The notes beneath the pieces were generated by a model, which saw only the letters and a list, made by a program, of their open reading frames with translations, was not told the DNA's origin and ran no database searches. Both the position numbers and the translations under genes were made by a program. This document shows, piece by piece, positions 16,150-25,023 of a stretch of 64,000 nt of DNA (its first letter is position 1; every line of letters starts with the position of its first letter). Source of the stretch: Deltaproteobacteria bacterium. Its GTDB lineage: Bacteria; Desulfobacterota; DSM-4660; Desulfatiglandales; Desulfatiglandaceae. The stretch spans positions 1 to 64,000 of the forward strand of contig JAIPDI010000018.1 of the NCBI GenBank assembly GCA_021737785.1. Reading direction: 5' to 3'.

Positions 16150-17715
16150 ATGCCACTCGATGAACTTCTCCCCAAGGCACTCAAGCTGCATCCCAAACAA
16201 GAAGCCGTGGTCTGCGGTGAGGCCCGCATGGACTACCAGGCCTTTGGCCAAAGGGTCTGGCGGCTGTGTCAGGGGTTGATCTCATTAGGGCTAAAGCGGA
16301 ATGAACGTGTAGCGATTATCCACGAGAATTCAAACGAATTCCTTGAGGCCTACTTTGCCGCGGCCCACTTGGGGGCCATCCTGGTCCCCCTCAATTTCCG
16401 GCTGTCTGCCAAGGAACTGGCAGTGATCCTCAACGACAGCCAGACGCGCATCCTCATCTCACAGGGCCAATTTCACGATAAGGTCAACGCCCTTCCCGCA
16501 TCCGTTCCCACCATCGAACAGGTGATCTGGACCCGGGCGGATTTTGAACCAGGCGGTCCACGGGAACTGGGTTATGAATCGCTGTTGGCCGGTCAGAGGC
16601 CGGAACCACCGCCTGTGCAGGCCCTCAAAGATGATGACGTGGCCCATCTCTACTATACCAGCGGCACCACCGGCCGGCCCAAAGGGGTGATGTTGACGCA
16701 CAAGAATGTCAAGAGTCATGCCCTGGGCACCATTGCCGAACTCCATCTCACGGACAGCGACAACTGGTTTCATGTGGCCCCGCTCTTCCATCTGGCCGAC
16801 GCCTGGGCCACCTTTGCCATTACCTGGGTCGGCGGGAAGCATGTGATCCTCCCCTCGTTTGAGCCCCTTGAGGCGCTTCGCATGATTCAGAGGGAAAAGA
16901 TCACCCTGTCCAATCTGATCCCCACCATGTTGAACCTGATGGTCAACCATCCTGATGTGGACGGATTCGATTATTCGAGTCTCCGTGTCATCCTGAGCGG
17001 GGGAGCGCCCATCGCCCCTGAAACCGTGCGCAAGATCATCGACGCCTTCAAGTGCGACTATATTCAGACATACGGGATGACTGAAACCAGCCCCTATCTG
17101 ACCCTTTCGATTCTCAAAAATTACCTCAAGGACCTCCCGTGGGAGGAGCAGCTCCGATTCAAGGCCAAGACCGGACGGGAATTTATCAACGTCAGTCTCA
17201 GGGTGGTGGATGAAAAGGGGGATGATGTCGCGACGGATAATGGCCAGGTAGGAGAGATTATTGTCCGGGGGGACACGGTGACGCCCGGTTACTGGGAGCT
17301 GCCCGAGGAAACCCGGGCGGCCATCCGCGACGGCTGGCTCTACACCGGAGACCTGGCGGTCATTGACGAGGAGCAGTATGTGACCATTGTGGACCGGAAA
17401 AAGGATATGATCCTGACCGGGGGCGAAAACGTCTATTCCACCGAGGTGGAGAATGTCCTTTATCAGCACGAGGCCGTTCTGGAGGCGGCAGTCATCGGGG
17501 TGCCCGATCCCCACTGGGGGGAGGCGGTGAAGGCCTGTGTGGTATTGAAGGAGGGGTGTGCGGCGACGGCCGAAGGTCTCATCTCATTCTGCAAGAACGA
17601 GATGGCCCATTACAAGGCACCGAAAAGCATTGATTTCCTGGAAACCATTCCCAAGACAGGCTCCGGCAAGATATATAAGAAAGGACTGCGGGATCCTTAC
17701 ATTCAAAAAACGTAA
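16150..17715 (+). CDS. Acyl-CoA synthetase (AMP-forming), long-chain fatty-acid CoA ligase-like
   Basis: This 521-residue protein starts at ATG 16150 behind CGGAGG. It has all adenylate-forming motifs: AMP/phosphate loop YYTSGTTGRPKGVMLTH, YGMTETSP, GWLYTGDL, DRKKDMILTGGENVY and the catalytic C-terminal Lys in PKTGSGKIYKK. It would activate a carboxylic acid with ATP and CoA. The chain length of the substrate cannot be read. It is a stand-alone gene with 230 bases of non-coding DNA before it. Confidence 0.92.
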   Translation: MPLDELLPKALKLHPKQEAVVCGEARMDYQAFGQRVWRLCQGLISLGLKRNERVAIIHENSNEFLEAYFAAAHLGAILVPLNFRLSAKELAVILNDSQTRILISQGQFHDKVNALPASVPTIEQVIWTRADFEPGGPRELGYESLLAGQRPEPPPVQALKDDDVAHLYYTSGTTGRPKGVMLTHKNVKSHALGTIAELHLTDSDNWFHVAPLFHLADAWATFAITWVGGKHVILPSFEPLEALRMIQREKITLSNLIPTMLNLMVNHPDVDGFDYSSLRVILSGGAPIAPETVRKIIDAFKCDYIQTYGMTETSPYLTLSILKNYLKDLPWEEQLRFKAKTGREFINVSLRVVDEKGDDVATDNGQVGEIIVRGDTVTPGYWELPEETRAAIRDGWLYTGDLAVIDEEQYVTIVDRKKDMILTGGENVYSTEVENVLYQHEAVLEAAVIGVPDPHWGEAVKACVVLKEGCAATAEGLISFCKNEMAHYKAPKSIDFLETIPKTGSGKIYKKGLRDPYIQKT

Positions 17716-17859
17716 TGACCATGAACGGAGATTCGATGCCATGTGAAGCAGGATTATCTGTTGACAACTGCACCTGCTTGCCTCTAAAATTAGCGATATT
17801 CTCCTTAGAGAACCTATGCATTACACCTCGAGAGACGACCTCAGAAGGGATAAAAGGCA

Positions 17860-18819
17860 ATGGACGCGAAGAATGACAAAGATAAGGAAAAGGTGAAATA
17901 CGGCCGCATCATCGGTGTCATCATTTTAGTTCTGGTCGTGGTTTCCCTCATTATCATGGCGATCAACTCGAGAAAACCCGAGCCACTCCAGCTGGGGGAA
18001 TTGGACAAGACCGTCAACGGGGCTGCTTTTGTCAAGGCAAATGAACTCCTGATTGAACAGATGAGCGATAACTGGCTGCCCAACGATCTCTTCTGGCCCA
18101 CGGTTTTTCTGGATAACATGCCCAATTTCCAGATCGGCCAGCTGGAGGTGATCCGGTACAACATACGGGTGCTGAGGGATAATCTCTCCCGGATGCGGAC
18201 CACGGACAAACTGGATCGATGGGCCGAAGGCGCCTTTACCGCGCTTTCCAACGACCCCTACAAGTGGTGGTTTCCATCGGCCGAAAGCAGATGGCAGAAG
18301 GCCTACAAAGACCTGCAAGGCTATTATCAGGGCTTGAAGAATGGAACATCCTTTTTTTATCCCAGGGCTGACAATCTGGTGGAACTGCTGAACCAGTATG
18401 CATCGCTCATGGGCGGGGTAAACACCCGGCTGATCAATGCGCCGCAGCGCAAGGGGACGGTCCTGCCGGTCACGGAAGATGCGGGGAAGCCGTCATCGGC
18501 AGACGAAATGGTCCAGATCGATATCCCCTGGCGTCAAATTGATGATAATTTTTACTATGCCCAGGGCGTTGCCTATGCCCTCCATGAAGCGTTCAAGGCC
18601 ATCCGGATCGATTTTTATGAGGTGCTGGACCGTAAAAATTCCCTCAAACTCATCGATAAAATTACTGAACTGCTTGCACGGTGCCAATTTGAACCGTGGA
18701 TAGTGTTCAACGGTTCGCCCGACAGCATCTTTGCCAATCACTCCTTGAATGTCTCGGGTGTTTTCAATGATGCGCGGCAGAAGATCTACTCTTTGACGGT
18801 GGCCCTGCAACAGGGATAA
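17860..18819 (+). CDS. DUF2333 family membrane-anchored protein
   Basis: This 319-residue protein has a basic start (MDAKNDKDKEKVKYG), one N-terminal transmembrane segment (about residues 15-34, IIGVIILVLVVVSLIIMA) and a large soluble domain outside. The domain segments LLIEQMSDNWLPNDLFWPT, DNMPNFQIGQLEVIRYN and NDPYKWWFPSAESRW are typical of DUF2333 proteins, whose function is unknown. It is probably attached to the inner membrane with the domain in the periplasm. It is single, following the acyl-CoA ligase by 144 bases. Confidence 0.85.
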   Translation: MDAKNDKDKEKVKYGRIIGVIILVLVVVSLIIMAINSRKPEPLQLGELDKTVNGAAFVKANELLIEQMSDNWLPNDLFWPTVFLDNMPNFQIGQLEVIRYNIRVLRDNLSRMRTTDKLDRWAEGAFTALSNDPYKWWFPSAESRWQKAYKDLQGYYQGLKNGTSFFYPRADNLVELLNQYASLMGGVNTRLINAPQRKGTVLPVTEDAGKPSSADEMVQIDIPWRQIDDNFYYAQGVAYALHEAFKAIRIDFYEVLDRKNSLKLIDKITELLARCQFEPWIVFNGSPDSIFANHSLNVSGVFNDARQKIYSLTVALQQG

Positions 18820-19122
18820 CGACGTTTATATTCCGGTTTCATCATCGCTTCGGCCAAAGAGGGCAGATGCGGCTTTCAGTCGCAGACACTGGCAATGGGG
18901 TGTAACTGAAGGCTATCTCCCCGTGGTCGCAATCCGTCGGTGGTTGCACCGGGACCGATGCATGATCAATATCTGGATTATGGGTCAGGGAGTTTCCACC
19001 CGGGATATGCCCGTCTTTTGCCATTCCGTTTCCAAGCCCTCTTAATTTTAATCGGTCAGCGTATATCTCTTGAGCGGAATCGAAAGGCCCGGCAGGGCCT
19101 TTTCAGGAAAGGCGGCCGTCTA
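18820..19122. other. Leader region upstream of hypA
   Basis: The hypA frame is open back to 18940, but this part shows no HypA similarity and no ribosome site, so I treat it as non-coding. It ends with a compact hairpin (19083-19102). No clear sigma-70 or sigma-54 promoter was found by eye. Confidence 0.5.
19083..19102 (+). terminator. Hairpin just upstream of hypA (terminator or leader structure)
   Basis: AAAGGCCC-GGCA-GGGCCTTT is a perfect 8-bp stem with a 4-base loop, followed by a short T run (TTTTC). It lies 20 bases before the hypA ATG and may end upstream transcription or attenuate hyp expression. Confidence 0.45.
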
Positions 19123-19464
19123 ATGCACGAGATGTCGATTGCCCAAAGCCTTCTCGATATCATAAAGGAAGAGATGGAAAAACACCACGCAAGGGTATTG
19201 CGTTCGGTTCGCCTTAATATCGGCCGGCTTTCAGCCGTTGTGCCGGAATCCCTCTCTTTCTGCTTCGAGGTGATGACGAGGGGCACCCCATTGGAAGGCG
19301 CCAGGCTGGACATGGAAATTATCCCCCTCAGGGGAATCTGTCGAGAGTGCAAGGAGGAATTTGAGATTGAGGACTACGCATTTGAGTGCCCCCATTGCCA
19401 CAGCCGGGATATTGAAACCATATCCGGTCAGGAATTATCCATCGTGGAAATGGAAGTGGACTGA
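19123..19464 (+). CDS. hypA: Hydrogenase nickel-insertion protein HypA
   Basis: This 113-residue protein starts at ATG 19123 with AGGAAAGGCGG upstream. The start MHEMSIAQSLL gives the nickel-binding N-terminal His2 conserved in HypA. The zinc site is formed by ICRECKEEF and FECPHCHSRD (two C-x2-C pairs). HypA, with HypB, inserts nickel into the large subunit of [NiFe] hydrogenase. It is first of the cluster hypA-hypB-hypF-hypD, 49 bases before hypB. No hydrogenase structural gene lies in the window. Confidence 0.95.
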   Translation: MHEMSIAQSLLDIIKEEMEKHHARVLRSVRLNIGRLSAVVPESLSFCFEVMTRGTPLEGARLDMEIIPLRGICRECKEEFEIEDYAFECPHCHSRDIETISGQELSIVEMEVD

Positions 19465-19513
19465 GTGCAACGATCATCCGGCAGCAAATATTCCAGCATG
19501 AAGGAGTACTAAA

Positions 19514-20185
19514 ATGAAGGTATCGGTGGTAAAGAATATATTGGAGGCCAATGAGCGCATTGCTCAGGAGAACAGGGCAATATTTGACGAAAAGGATCTC
19601 CTGGTGGTTAATCTGATGAGTTCCCCTGGGGCGGGAAAGACCAGCCTTCTGGAAAAGACGATCGGCGCCCTCAAGGACGAAATTCGGATGGGGGTCATTG
19701 AAGGAGACATCCAATCATCTCAGGATGCCGAGCGAATCGCGGCAATGGGGATCCCGGCCGTGCAGATCAATACCGGAGGCGCCTGCCACCTCGACGGGAA
19801 CATGATCCGAGATACCTTCAAGGAGTTTGATTTTGACGCCCTCGATCTTCTTGTGGTTGAGAACGTGGGCAATCTTGTCTGTCCGGCGGAATTCAAGGTT
19901 GGAGAAGATTTCAAGGCCATGATCCTGAGCGTGGCCGAGGGGGACGACAAGCCGGCCAAGTACCCTCTCATGTTTCACGAATCAGAGGTCCTTCTGGTGA
20001 ACAAAATTGACCTTCTCCCCTATGTGGACTGCTCGGTTGAAAAGATTCGGGAGGAGGCCTTGAAGATAAACCCGGGTCTCTCTATTTTCGAGATCTCCTG
20101 CAGGACAGAAGAGGGTCTGTCGGCCTGGTATGACTGGCTCCGAGAGAAGGTGAAGGCCCGGGGGTCGGCGCGGAAACAGCAATGA
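19514..20185 (+). CDS. hypB: Hydrogenase/urease nickel-incorporation GTPase HypB
   Basis: This 223-residue GTPase has Walker A SSPGAGKTSLLE (about residues 37-48), a metal-site segment GGACHLDGNM, NVGNLVCPAEF and the G4 motif NKIDLLPY. It supplies energy and nickel with HypA for [NiFe] hydrogenase assembly. It lacks the His-rich nickel-store and the N-terminal CXXCGC high-affinity site found in some homologues, so it is the short form. It starts at ATG 19514 after AAGGAG. Its stop overlaps the hypF start by 4 bases. Confidence 0.95.
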   Translation: MKVSVVKNILEANERIAQENRAIFDEKDLLVVNLMSSPGAGKTSLLEKTIGALKDEIRMGVIEGDIQSSQDAERIAAMGIPAVQINTGGACHLDGNMIRDTFKEFDFDALDLLVVENVGNLVCPAEFKVGEDFKAMILSVAEGDDKPAKYPLMFHESEVLLVNKIDLLPYVDCSVEKIREEALKINPGLSIFEISCRTEEGLSAWYDWLREKVKARGSARKQQ

Positions 20186-22503
20186 ACAAACGGTCCAGAG
20201 GGGCTATCCAGGGCATTGTCCAGGGGGTTGGTTTTCGCCCTTTTGTCTACCGTCTCGCCGCAAGGCACGGCCTGAGCGGGTATGTCGCCAATTCGCCTGT
20301 CGGGGTGGAGATAGAGGTTGAGGGCGCTGAAGCGGACATCCGGATGTTTGCCCGCGCCGTGGCGACCGAGCATCCCCCTCTGGCCTACATCGCCGATGTC
20401 CGATGGGAAGAGATCGCGCCGAAAAATGAGGTGGCGTTTACCATCATCCAAAGCCGGGAAGGGCCGGAACGATCGGCCCTCATCTCCCCTGATGTCTGCA
20501 TCTGTCCCGACTGCCTCTCGGAACTGCGGGACCCGCTGAACCGGCGGTTCGGATATCCCTTCATCAACTGCACCAACTGCGGCCCCCGATATACCATTAT
20601 TGAAGATGTCCCGTATGACCGGCCCGCCACCACCATGCGGAAATTTGCCATGTGCCGCGCCTGTCAGGAGGAATATGATAATCCTGTTGACCGGCGGTTT
20701 CATGCCCAGCCCAATGCCTGCTGGGAGTGCGGTCCGAAGACCTCGCTTCACGACAGAGACGGCAATGCCATTTCCTGCGAGGACCCCGTTGCCGCGTGCA
20801 TATCCCTCCTTCAGGAAGGGGCCATCCTTGCCGTTAAGGGGCTGGGGGGATTCCATCTGGTGGCGGATGCATCCAACCACGCGGCCGTGGCCGGACTCCG
20901 AAAAAGAAAACACCGGGAAGAAAAACCATTGGCCGTCATGGTCAGGGATATGAATGCCGCCTTCGAGATTGCCCATGTCAATGACCAGGAGGCCGGACTC
21001 CTGGGTTCCCGGCAGCGCCCTGTGGTCCTTCTGAAAAAACGGCGGTCCCATGGCCTATCTTCCTTGGTTGCCCCGAGGAACAGGTATCTGGGCGTGATGC
21101 TGCCCTATACGCCGCTCCATTATCTGTTGATGGACGGCCCGTTCAGGGCCCTGCTCATGACCAGCGGGAATATGACGGAAGAACCGATCTGCATCGACAA
21201 TAAGACGGCGGTCAATCGTCTCAAAGGAGTTGCCGATTACTTCCTGACCCACAATCGCGATATCTATCTCAGGAGCGATGACTCGGTCCTGAGGGTGGTG
21301 GACGGGATCTCAAGACAGATTCGTCGTTCCAGGGGATATGTGCCGATACCGATTTTTTTGCCGGACGAGTTGAAAATGCTCCCCCCTGTTCTGGCAGTGG
21401 GGGCGGAACTCAAAAATACGATCTGTCTGACCAAGAAAAACCGTGCATTCTTGAGCCAGCATATCGGAGATATGGAGAATCTGGAGACCTTTGACTTTTT
21501 CTCTCTGACCGTGTCCCATCTGAGTCGCATACTGGAGGTCGAACCCGAGGTAGTGGCCTGTGATCTTCACCCTGATTACCTCAGCACCCGGTTCGCACGG
21601 GGCCAAAAGGAGCGCCCTGTCGTCGCGGTACAGCATCATCATGCCCATATCGTCAGTTGCATGGCGGAACACGGTCTCAGGGGACCGGTCATCGGGGTGG
21701 CGATGGACGGGACCGGACTGGGCCTGGACGGCCATATCTGGGGAGGAGAGGTCATCGTCTCCGATTTAACCTCGTTCAACCGAAAGGCGCAACTTGAGTA
21801 TGTCCCCCTCCCCGGCGGGGACGCCGCCGCCAAGAACCCCTGGCGCATGGCCCTTATCTATCTTTACAAGTCCTATGGCGAGGACCTCTTCGATCTTTCC
21901 ATCCCCTTTGTCCGGGATCTCAATCCACCGGAGGCTTCCATCGTCCTCCGGATGGCGCTGAAGGGGATCAATTCACCCTTGACCTCCAGTTGCGGAAGGC
22001 TGTTTGATGCAGTCTCCGCCTTATTGGGCTTGAGGCGGACCATCGCTTACGAGGGCCAGGCGGCCGTGGAACTTGAAATGGCACAATCCGGCACAGATGA
22101 AGGGGTTTACCCCTGGGAGGTAAGTCCGGAAGGGTGCGGCTGGATAATAAAGACCGCCGGAATCATTCACGGCATTGTTCAGGATATGGAGAACGGAGAG
22201 GGGAGGGGGGTCATGGCCCGGCGGTTTCACAACACCCTCATCCGAATGCTGAGAGACGTCTGCCTTATGATGAGGGAAGAAACCGGGATCCAACAGATCG
22301 CGGCCAGCGGCGGCGTGTTTCAGAACGCCACCCTCCTCACCGGCCTGACCAGGGTGCTTGAGGCCGAAGGCTTCAGCGTATATACCCATGCCAGGGTGCC
22401 GGCCAATGACGGGGGGATATGCCTCGGCCAGGCCGTCTGCGCCGGACTGAGACATCTCGGCCTTAAAGGGGCATTTGAGGACAGCAATGAAATATATGGA
22501 TGA
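20182..22503 (+). CDS. hypF: Carbamoyltransferase HypF
   Basis: This 773-residue protein has the full HypF layout. The N-terminal acylphosphatase domain carries GIVQGVGFRPFVYRLA. Two zinc fingers follow (CICPDCLSEL, INCTNCGPRY, MCRACQEEY, CWECGPK). Next comes a YrdC-like domain (GAILAVKGLGGFHLVADA, HREEKPLAVMV), and then a Kae1-like domain (VQHHHAHIVSCMAEHG, GTGLGLDGHIWGGE). It moves carbamoyl from carbamoyl phosphate to HypE, the first step in making the cyanide ligands of the NiFe site. It overlaps hypB (ATGA) and hypD. Confidence 0.97.
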   Translation: MNKRSRGAIQGIVQGVGFRPFVYRLAARHGLSGYVANSPVGVEIEVEGAEADIRMFARAVATEHPPLAYIADVRWEEIAPKNEVAFTIIQSREGPERSALISPDVCICPDCLSELRDPLNRRFGYPFINCTNCGPRYTIIEDVPYDRPATTMRKFAMCRACQEEYDNPVDRRFHAQPNACWECGPKTSLHDRDGNAISCEDPVAACISLLQEGAILAVKGLGGFHLVADASNHAAVAGLRKRKHREEKPLAVMVRDMNAAFEIAHVNDQEAGLLGSRQRPVVLLKKRRSHGLSSLVAPRNRYLGVMLPYTPLHYLLMDGPFRALLMTSGNMTEEPICIDNKTAVNRLKGVADYFLTHNRDIYLRSDDSVLRVVDGISRQIRRSRGYVPIPIFLPDELKMLPPVLAVGAELKNTICLTKKNRAFLSQHIGDMENLETFDFFSLTVSHLSRILEVEPEVVACDLHPDYLSTRFARGQKERPVVAVQHHHAHIVSCMAEHGLRGPVIGVAMDGTGLGLDGHIWGGEVIVSDLTSFNRKAQLEYVPLPGGDAAAKNPWRMALIYLYKSYGEDLFDLSIPFVRDLNPPEASIVLRMALKGINSPLTSSCGRLFDAVSALLGLRRTIAYEGQAAVELEMAQSGTDEGVYPWEVSPEGCGWIIKTAGIIHGIVQDMENGEGRGVMARRFHNTLIRMLRDVCLMMREETGIQQIAASGGVFQNATLLTGLTRVLEAEGFSVYTHARVPANDGGICLGQAVCAGLRHLGLKGAFEDSNEIYG

Positions 22504-23584
22504 ATACCGGGACAGGGATGTGGCAAAGGCCCTCTCCGAAAAGATCCGGGAGGTTTCGCAACGACCGGTCCGGTTTATGGAGATCTGCGGGACCCATACC
22601 ATGGCCATTTTCAGGCACGGGATCCGCAGTCTTTTGCCGGAGCACATCCAATTGGTCTCAGGACCCGGATGTCCGGTCTGCGTGACGGCCATGGAGGAGA
22701 TAGACAGGGCGGTCAAACTGGCACGGATTCCCGGAGTCCTGGTGACCACCTTCGGAGATATGCTCAGGGTTCCCGGAAGCTTATCCTCCTTGAAAAATGA
22801 ACAGGCCAATGGCGCCGCCGTCAAGATGGTGTATTCCACCATCGATGCCCTCAGACTTGCGATCGACACCCCCGATCGTGAGGTGGTGTTCTTAGGGATA
22901 GGATTTGAGACGACGGCGCCCACGGTTGCCGCCGCCATCAAGACGGCTCATGAACAGGGGCAAAAGAACTTCTCGGTGCTTTCCGCCCACAAGCTCCTCC
23001 CTCCGGCCATGGATGCGCTCCTGTCGGCGGGGAACCTTGCCATAGACGGCTTTATCTGCCCCGGCCATGTCACCACCATTATCGGCACCGCCTCTTATGA
23101 AAAGGTGGCGGAGCGATATCATATCCCGTGCGTGGTGACCGGATTTGAACCGGTGGATATCCTGGAGGGGATCCTCATGCTGGTGAAACAGGTGGAGGAG
23201 CAAAGGGCGACGGTACAGATCCAGTACGGCCGCGGGGCGAGCCCGGAAGGAAATCAGGCGGCCCTCCACCTGATGGATGAGGTGTTCGAACCCTGTGATT
23301 CCCCGTGGCGGGGCCTGGGCAACATACCCCGAAGCGGTCTGGCGATTCGAAAGCGCTATTCGCTCTGCGACGCCCGAAGCCGATTCGACATCGCCGTGCC
23401 GCCGGCCAGCGAACCTGCGGGATGTCGTTGCGCGGAAATCCTGAGGGGTGCGGTCCGCCCTACGGATTGCAGGCTCTTCCGAAAGGCCTGTACCCCTCGT
23501 ACGCCGATCGGTCCCTGCATGGTTTCGAGCGAGGGGACATGCGCGGCCTATTTCAAATACCATGACGACGACGAAGAAGGATGA
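22487..23584 (+). CDS. hypD: Hydrogenase formation protein HypD
   Basis: This 365-residue protein starts at ATG 22487 inside the end of hypF, with TTGAGGA upstream. It is the Fe-S scaffold that, with HypC, delivers Fe(CN)2CO to the large subunit. Conserved segments are FMEICGTHTMAIFRHGI, SGPGCPVCVT, GIGFETTAPTVAAAI, GFICPGHV and a cysteine-rich C-terminus (ASEPAGCRCAEILRG, TPIGPCMVSSEGTCAAYFKY) that holds the [4Fe-4S] cluster. HypC, normally encoded just before hypD, is not present here, and hypE does not follow. Confidence 0.96.
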   Translation: MKYMDEYRDRDVAKALSEKIREVSQRPVRFMEICGTHTMAIFRHGIRSLLPEHIQLVSGPGCPVCVTAMEEIDRAVKLARIPGVLVTTFGDMLRVPGSLSSLKNEQANGAAVKMVYSTIDALRLAIDTPDREVVFLGIGFETTAPTVAAAIKTAHEQGQKNFSVLSAHKLLPPAMDALLSAGNLAIDGFICPGHVTTIIGTASYEKVAERYHIPCVVTGFEPVDILEGILMLVKQVEEQRATVQIQYGRGASPEGNQAALHLMDEVFEPCDSPWRGLGNIPRSGLAIRKRYSLCDARSRFDIAVPPASEPAGCRCAEILRGAVRPTDCRLFRKACTPRTPIGPCMVSSEGTCAAYFKYHDDDEEG

Positions 23585-24266
23585 ACTTCCCTTGTTTGAG
23601 AGACTCAGCCTTTCAGATCCCCGACAGAAACGCCGCGGCATGTTGAGGGCGGCCTCAAGCACGCGGCCTGCGATCCGGCGTGTGGAGGAGAAGGGGATGC
23701 GGGCGGTGGTCAAGGATTTCAGCGCCAACAGATATCTTTTCAGGAATACGGTGGGCCGCTTTCTCATATGGCGGGAGGCGAAGGCCTACAGGCGGCTGAA
23801 GGGAGTAAAGGGGGTGCCGACACTGTACCGGGTCATTGACGGGATCGCCCTGATCATAGAGGAGATTCCCGGAAGAAGCCTGGAGAACCTCGAACAGGAG
23901 ATGAGACTCCCTCCCGCCTTTTTTAATGAGTTGAATGACCTGGTGGCCTGTTTTCACCGAAGGGGCCTGGCCCACTGTGATCTGAAACGGGCGCCCAATA
24001 CCCTGTTGGGGGAGGACGGGCATCCCTACATCGTGGACTGGGCCGCATCCATCAGCGAGGCGGAGTTTCGACTTCCCCTCCTGCGCCTCATATACCGCAG
24101 GTTCCTGTTGGACGATCTCTTGGCCGTCATCAAACTCAAATTACGCCACTCCCCTGAAACCGTGACTCCCGAAGAGAGGGCGCGTTACGTCTATCGAAGC
24201 ACGGGTGAAAAATTTATAAGGGGCGTCAGGGACAGGCTCAGAGAGATGCTGCAGAAGGCTGCGTAA
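23562..24266 (+). CDS. Kinase-fold protein (RIO1/lipopolysaccharide-kinase-like)
   Basis: This 234-residue protein starts at ATG 23562, overlapping the end of hypD by 23 bases, so it is the last gene of the hyp operon. It carries kinase-fold motifs: IIEEIPGRSLENLEQ at the hinge, the catalytic loop GLAHCDLKRAPNTLLG (H-x-D-L-K...N) and VDWAAS in place of DFG. The GIALIIEEIPG/VDWAASI pattern resembles WaaP/Kdo-kinase-like and RIO1-like proteins of proteobacteria. A role in hydrogenase maturation is not established; it occupies the position where hypE is often found. Substrate unknown. Confidence 0.7.
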   Translation: MTTTKKDELPLFERLSLSDPRQKRRGMLRAASSTRPAIRRVEEKGMRAVVKDFSANRYLFRNTVGRFLIWREAKAYRRLKGVKGVPTLYRVIDGIALIIEEIPGRSLENLEQEMRLPPAFFNELNDLVACFHRRGLAHCDLKRAPNTLLGEDGHPYIVDWAASISEAEFRLPLLRLIYRRFLLDDLLAVIKLKLRHSPETVTPEERARYVYRSTGEKFIRGVRDRLREMLQKAA

Positions 24267-24291
24267 GATTGCGTCAGCCAAATCAGGATGC

Positions 24292-24984
24292 TCAGCTCCG
24301 GACGTTCTCCTGGTCCAGGGCGACCATAATGACCTGGGCGACCCCCCTGCCGATGGCCAGCCGTGTGTGCCCATGCCCCAGAATAATCCTTCCTTGTCCG
24401 CTGTTGGCAATAACCTCTATGGTATCGCCGGGACGCAATCCCAGGGCGGCCAGGCGGGCCCTCCGCGTCCTCCCACCGGACACCTCTCGGATAATCACCC
24501 GCTCTCCGGGTTTGGCAGCGGCCAGGGGCATCAAACGTTGTCTTCTTGAGAGACAATCCGAACACAATCCATAGATTTCCATCCTGTGCTGAAGCATGTG
24601 AAACCCATATCTCGCGGCCACTGTCAACTGGCACCTCTCAATATGTTCGTCGGAAAATTCGACGATCTTCCCGCACTTGGTGCAGACCAGGTGATCGTGA
24701 TGCCTGCCGAGATGACGATGCTCATACCGGATCGGTTGCCCGTCAAACTGCTTTTTCCGGGCAAATCCCAATTCAACCATCCGGTTCATGCATTGGGCCA
24801 CAAACACCGGATCAAACGCATAGCCCTTTTCCTTCAGAAGCTGCACCATCTCCTCGAAGGTGATATGTGCCTCGGTTCCAAGAAAAACATCAATGATATC
24901 GAGTCGTTCCTGAATCCGGTCCGTGCCGTCTTCTTCTATAAGGGCCTTGAAATTGGCCTTTTCCAGATCGTTAGAATGTGTCAT
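24292..24984 (-). CDS. Fur-family regulator fused to a FeoA domain
   Basis: The first ~140 residues are a Fur protein: winged-helix region (ITFEEMVQLLKEKGYAFDPV, FVAQCMNRMVELGFARK), metal-sensing HRHLGRHHDHLVCTKCGKIV, and GLCSDCLSRRQR completing the C4 zinc site. Residues ~150-230 form a FeoA/SH3-like domain (KPGERVIIREVSGGRTRRARL, AALGLRPGDTIEVIAN). Fur represses iron uptake genes, and FeoA is normally a small partner of the ferrous iron transporter FeoB. ATG 24984 is chosen; a GTG at 25008 is possible. It follows the metallo-hydrolase gene by about 40 bases on the same strand. Confidence 0.88.
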   Translation of the reverse strand: MTHSNDLEKANFKALIEEDGTDRIQERLDIIDVFLGTEAHITFEEMVQLLKEKGYAFDPVFVAQCMNRMVELGFARKKQFDGQPIRYEHRHLGRHHDHLVCTKCGKIVEFSDEHIERCQLTVAARYGFHMLQHRMEIYGLCSDCLSRRQRLMPLAAAKPGERVIIREVSGGRTRRARLAALGLRPGDTIEVIANSGQGRIILGHGHTRLAIGRGVAQVIMVALDQENVRS

Positions 24985-25023
24985 ATGCGAACTATCCTGA
25001 AGATACACTTCATAACTGATTTA

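Noticed and set aside
16459-17514. A 351-codon minus-strand frame inside the acyl-CoA ligase gene
   Set aside because: It is an antisense shadow without a ribosome site or domain.
18940-19122. N-terminal extension of HypA
   Set aside because: The HypA function needs the N-terminal Met-His; the ATG at 19123 provides it and has the ribosome site.
20020-21051. A 343-codon minus-strand frame over hypB-hypF
   Set aside because: It is a shadow frame; hypB and hypF on the plus strand are unmistakable.
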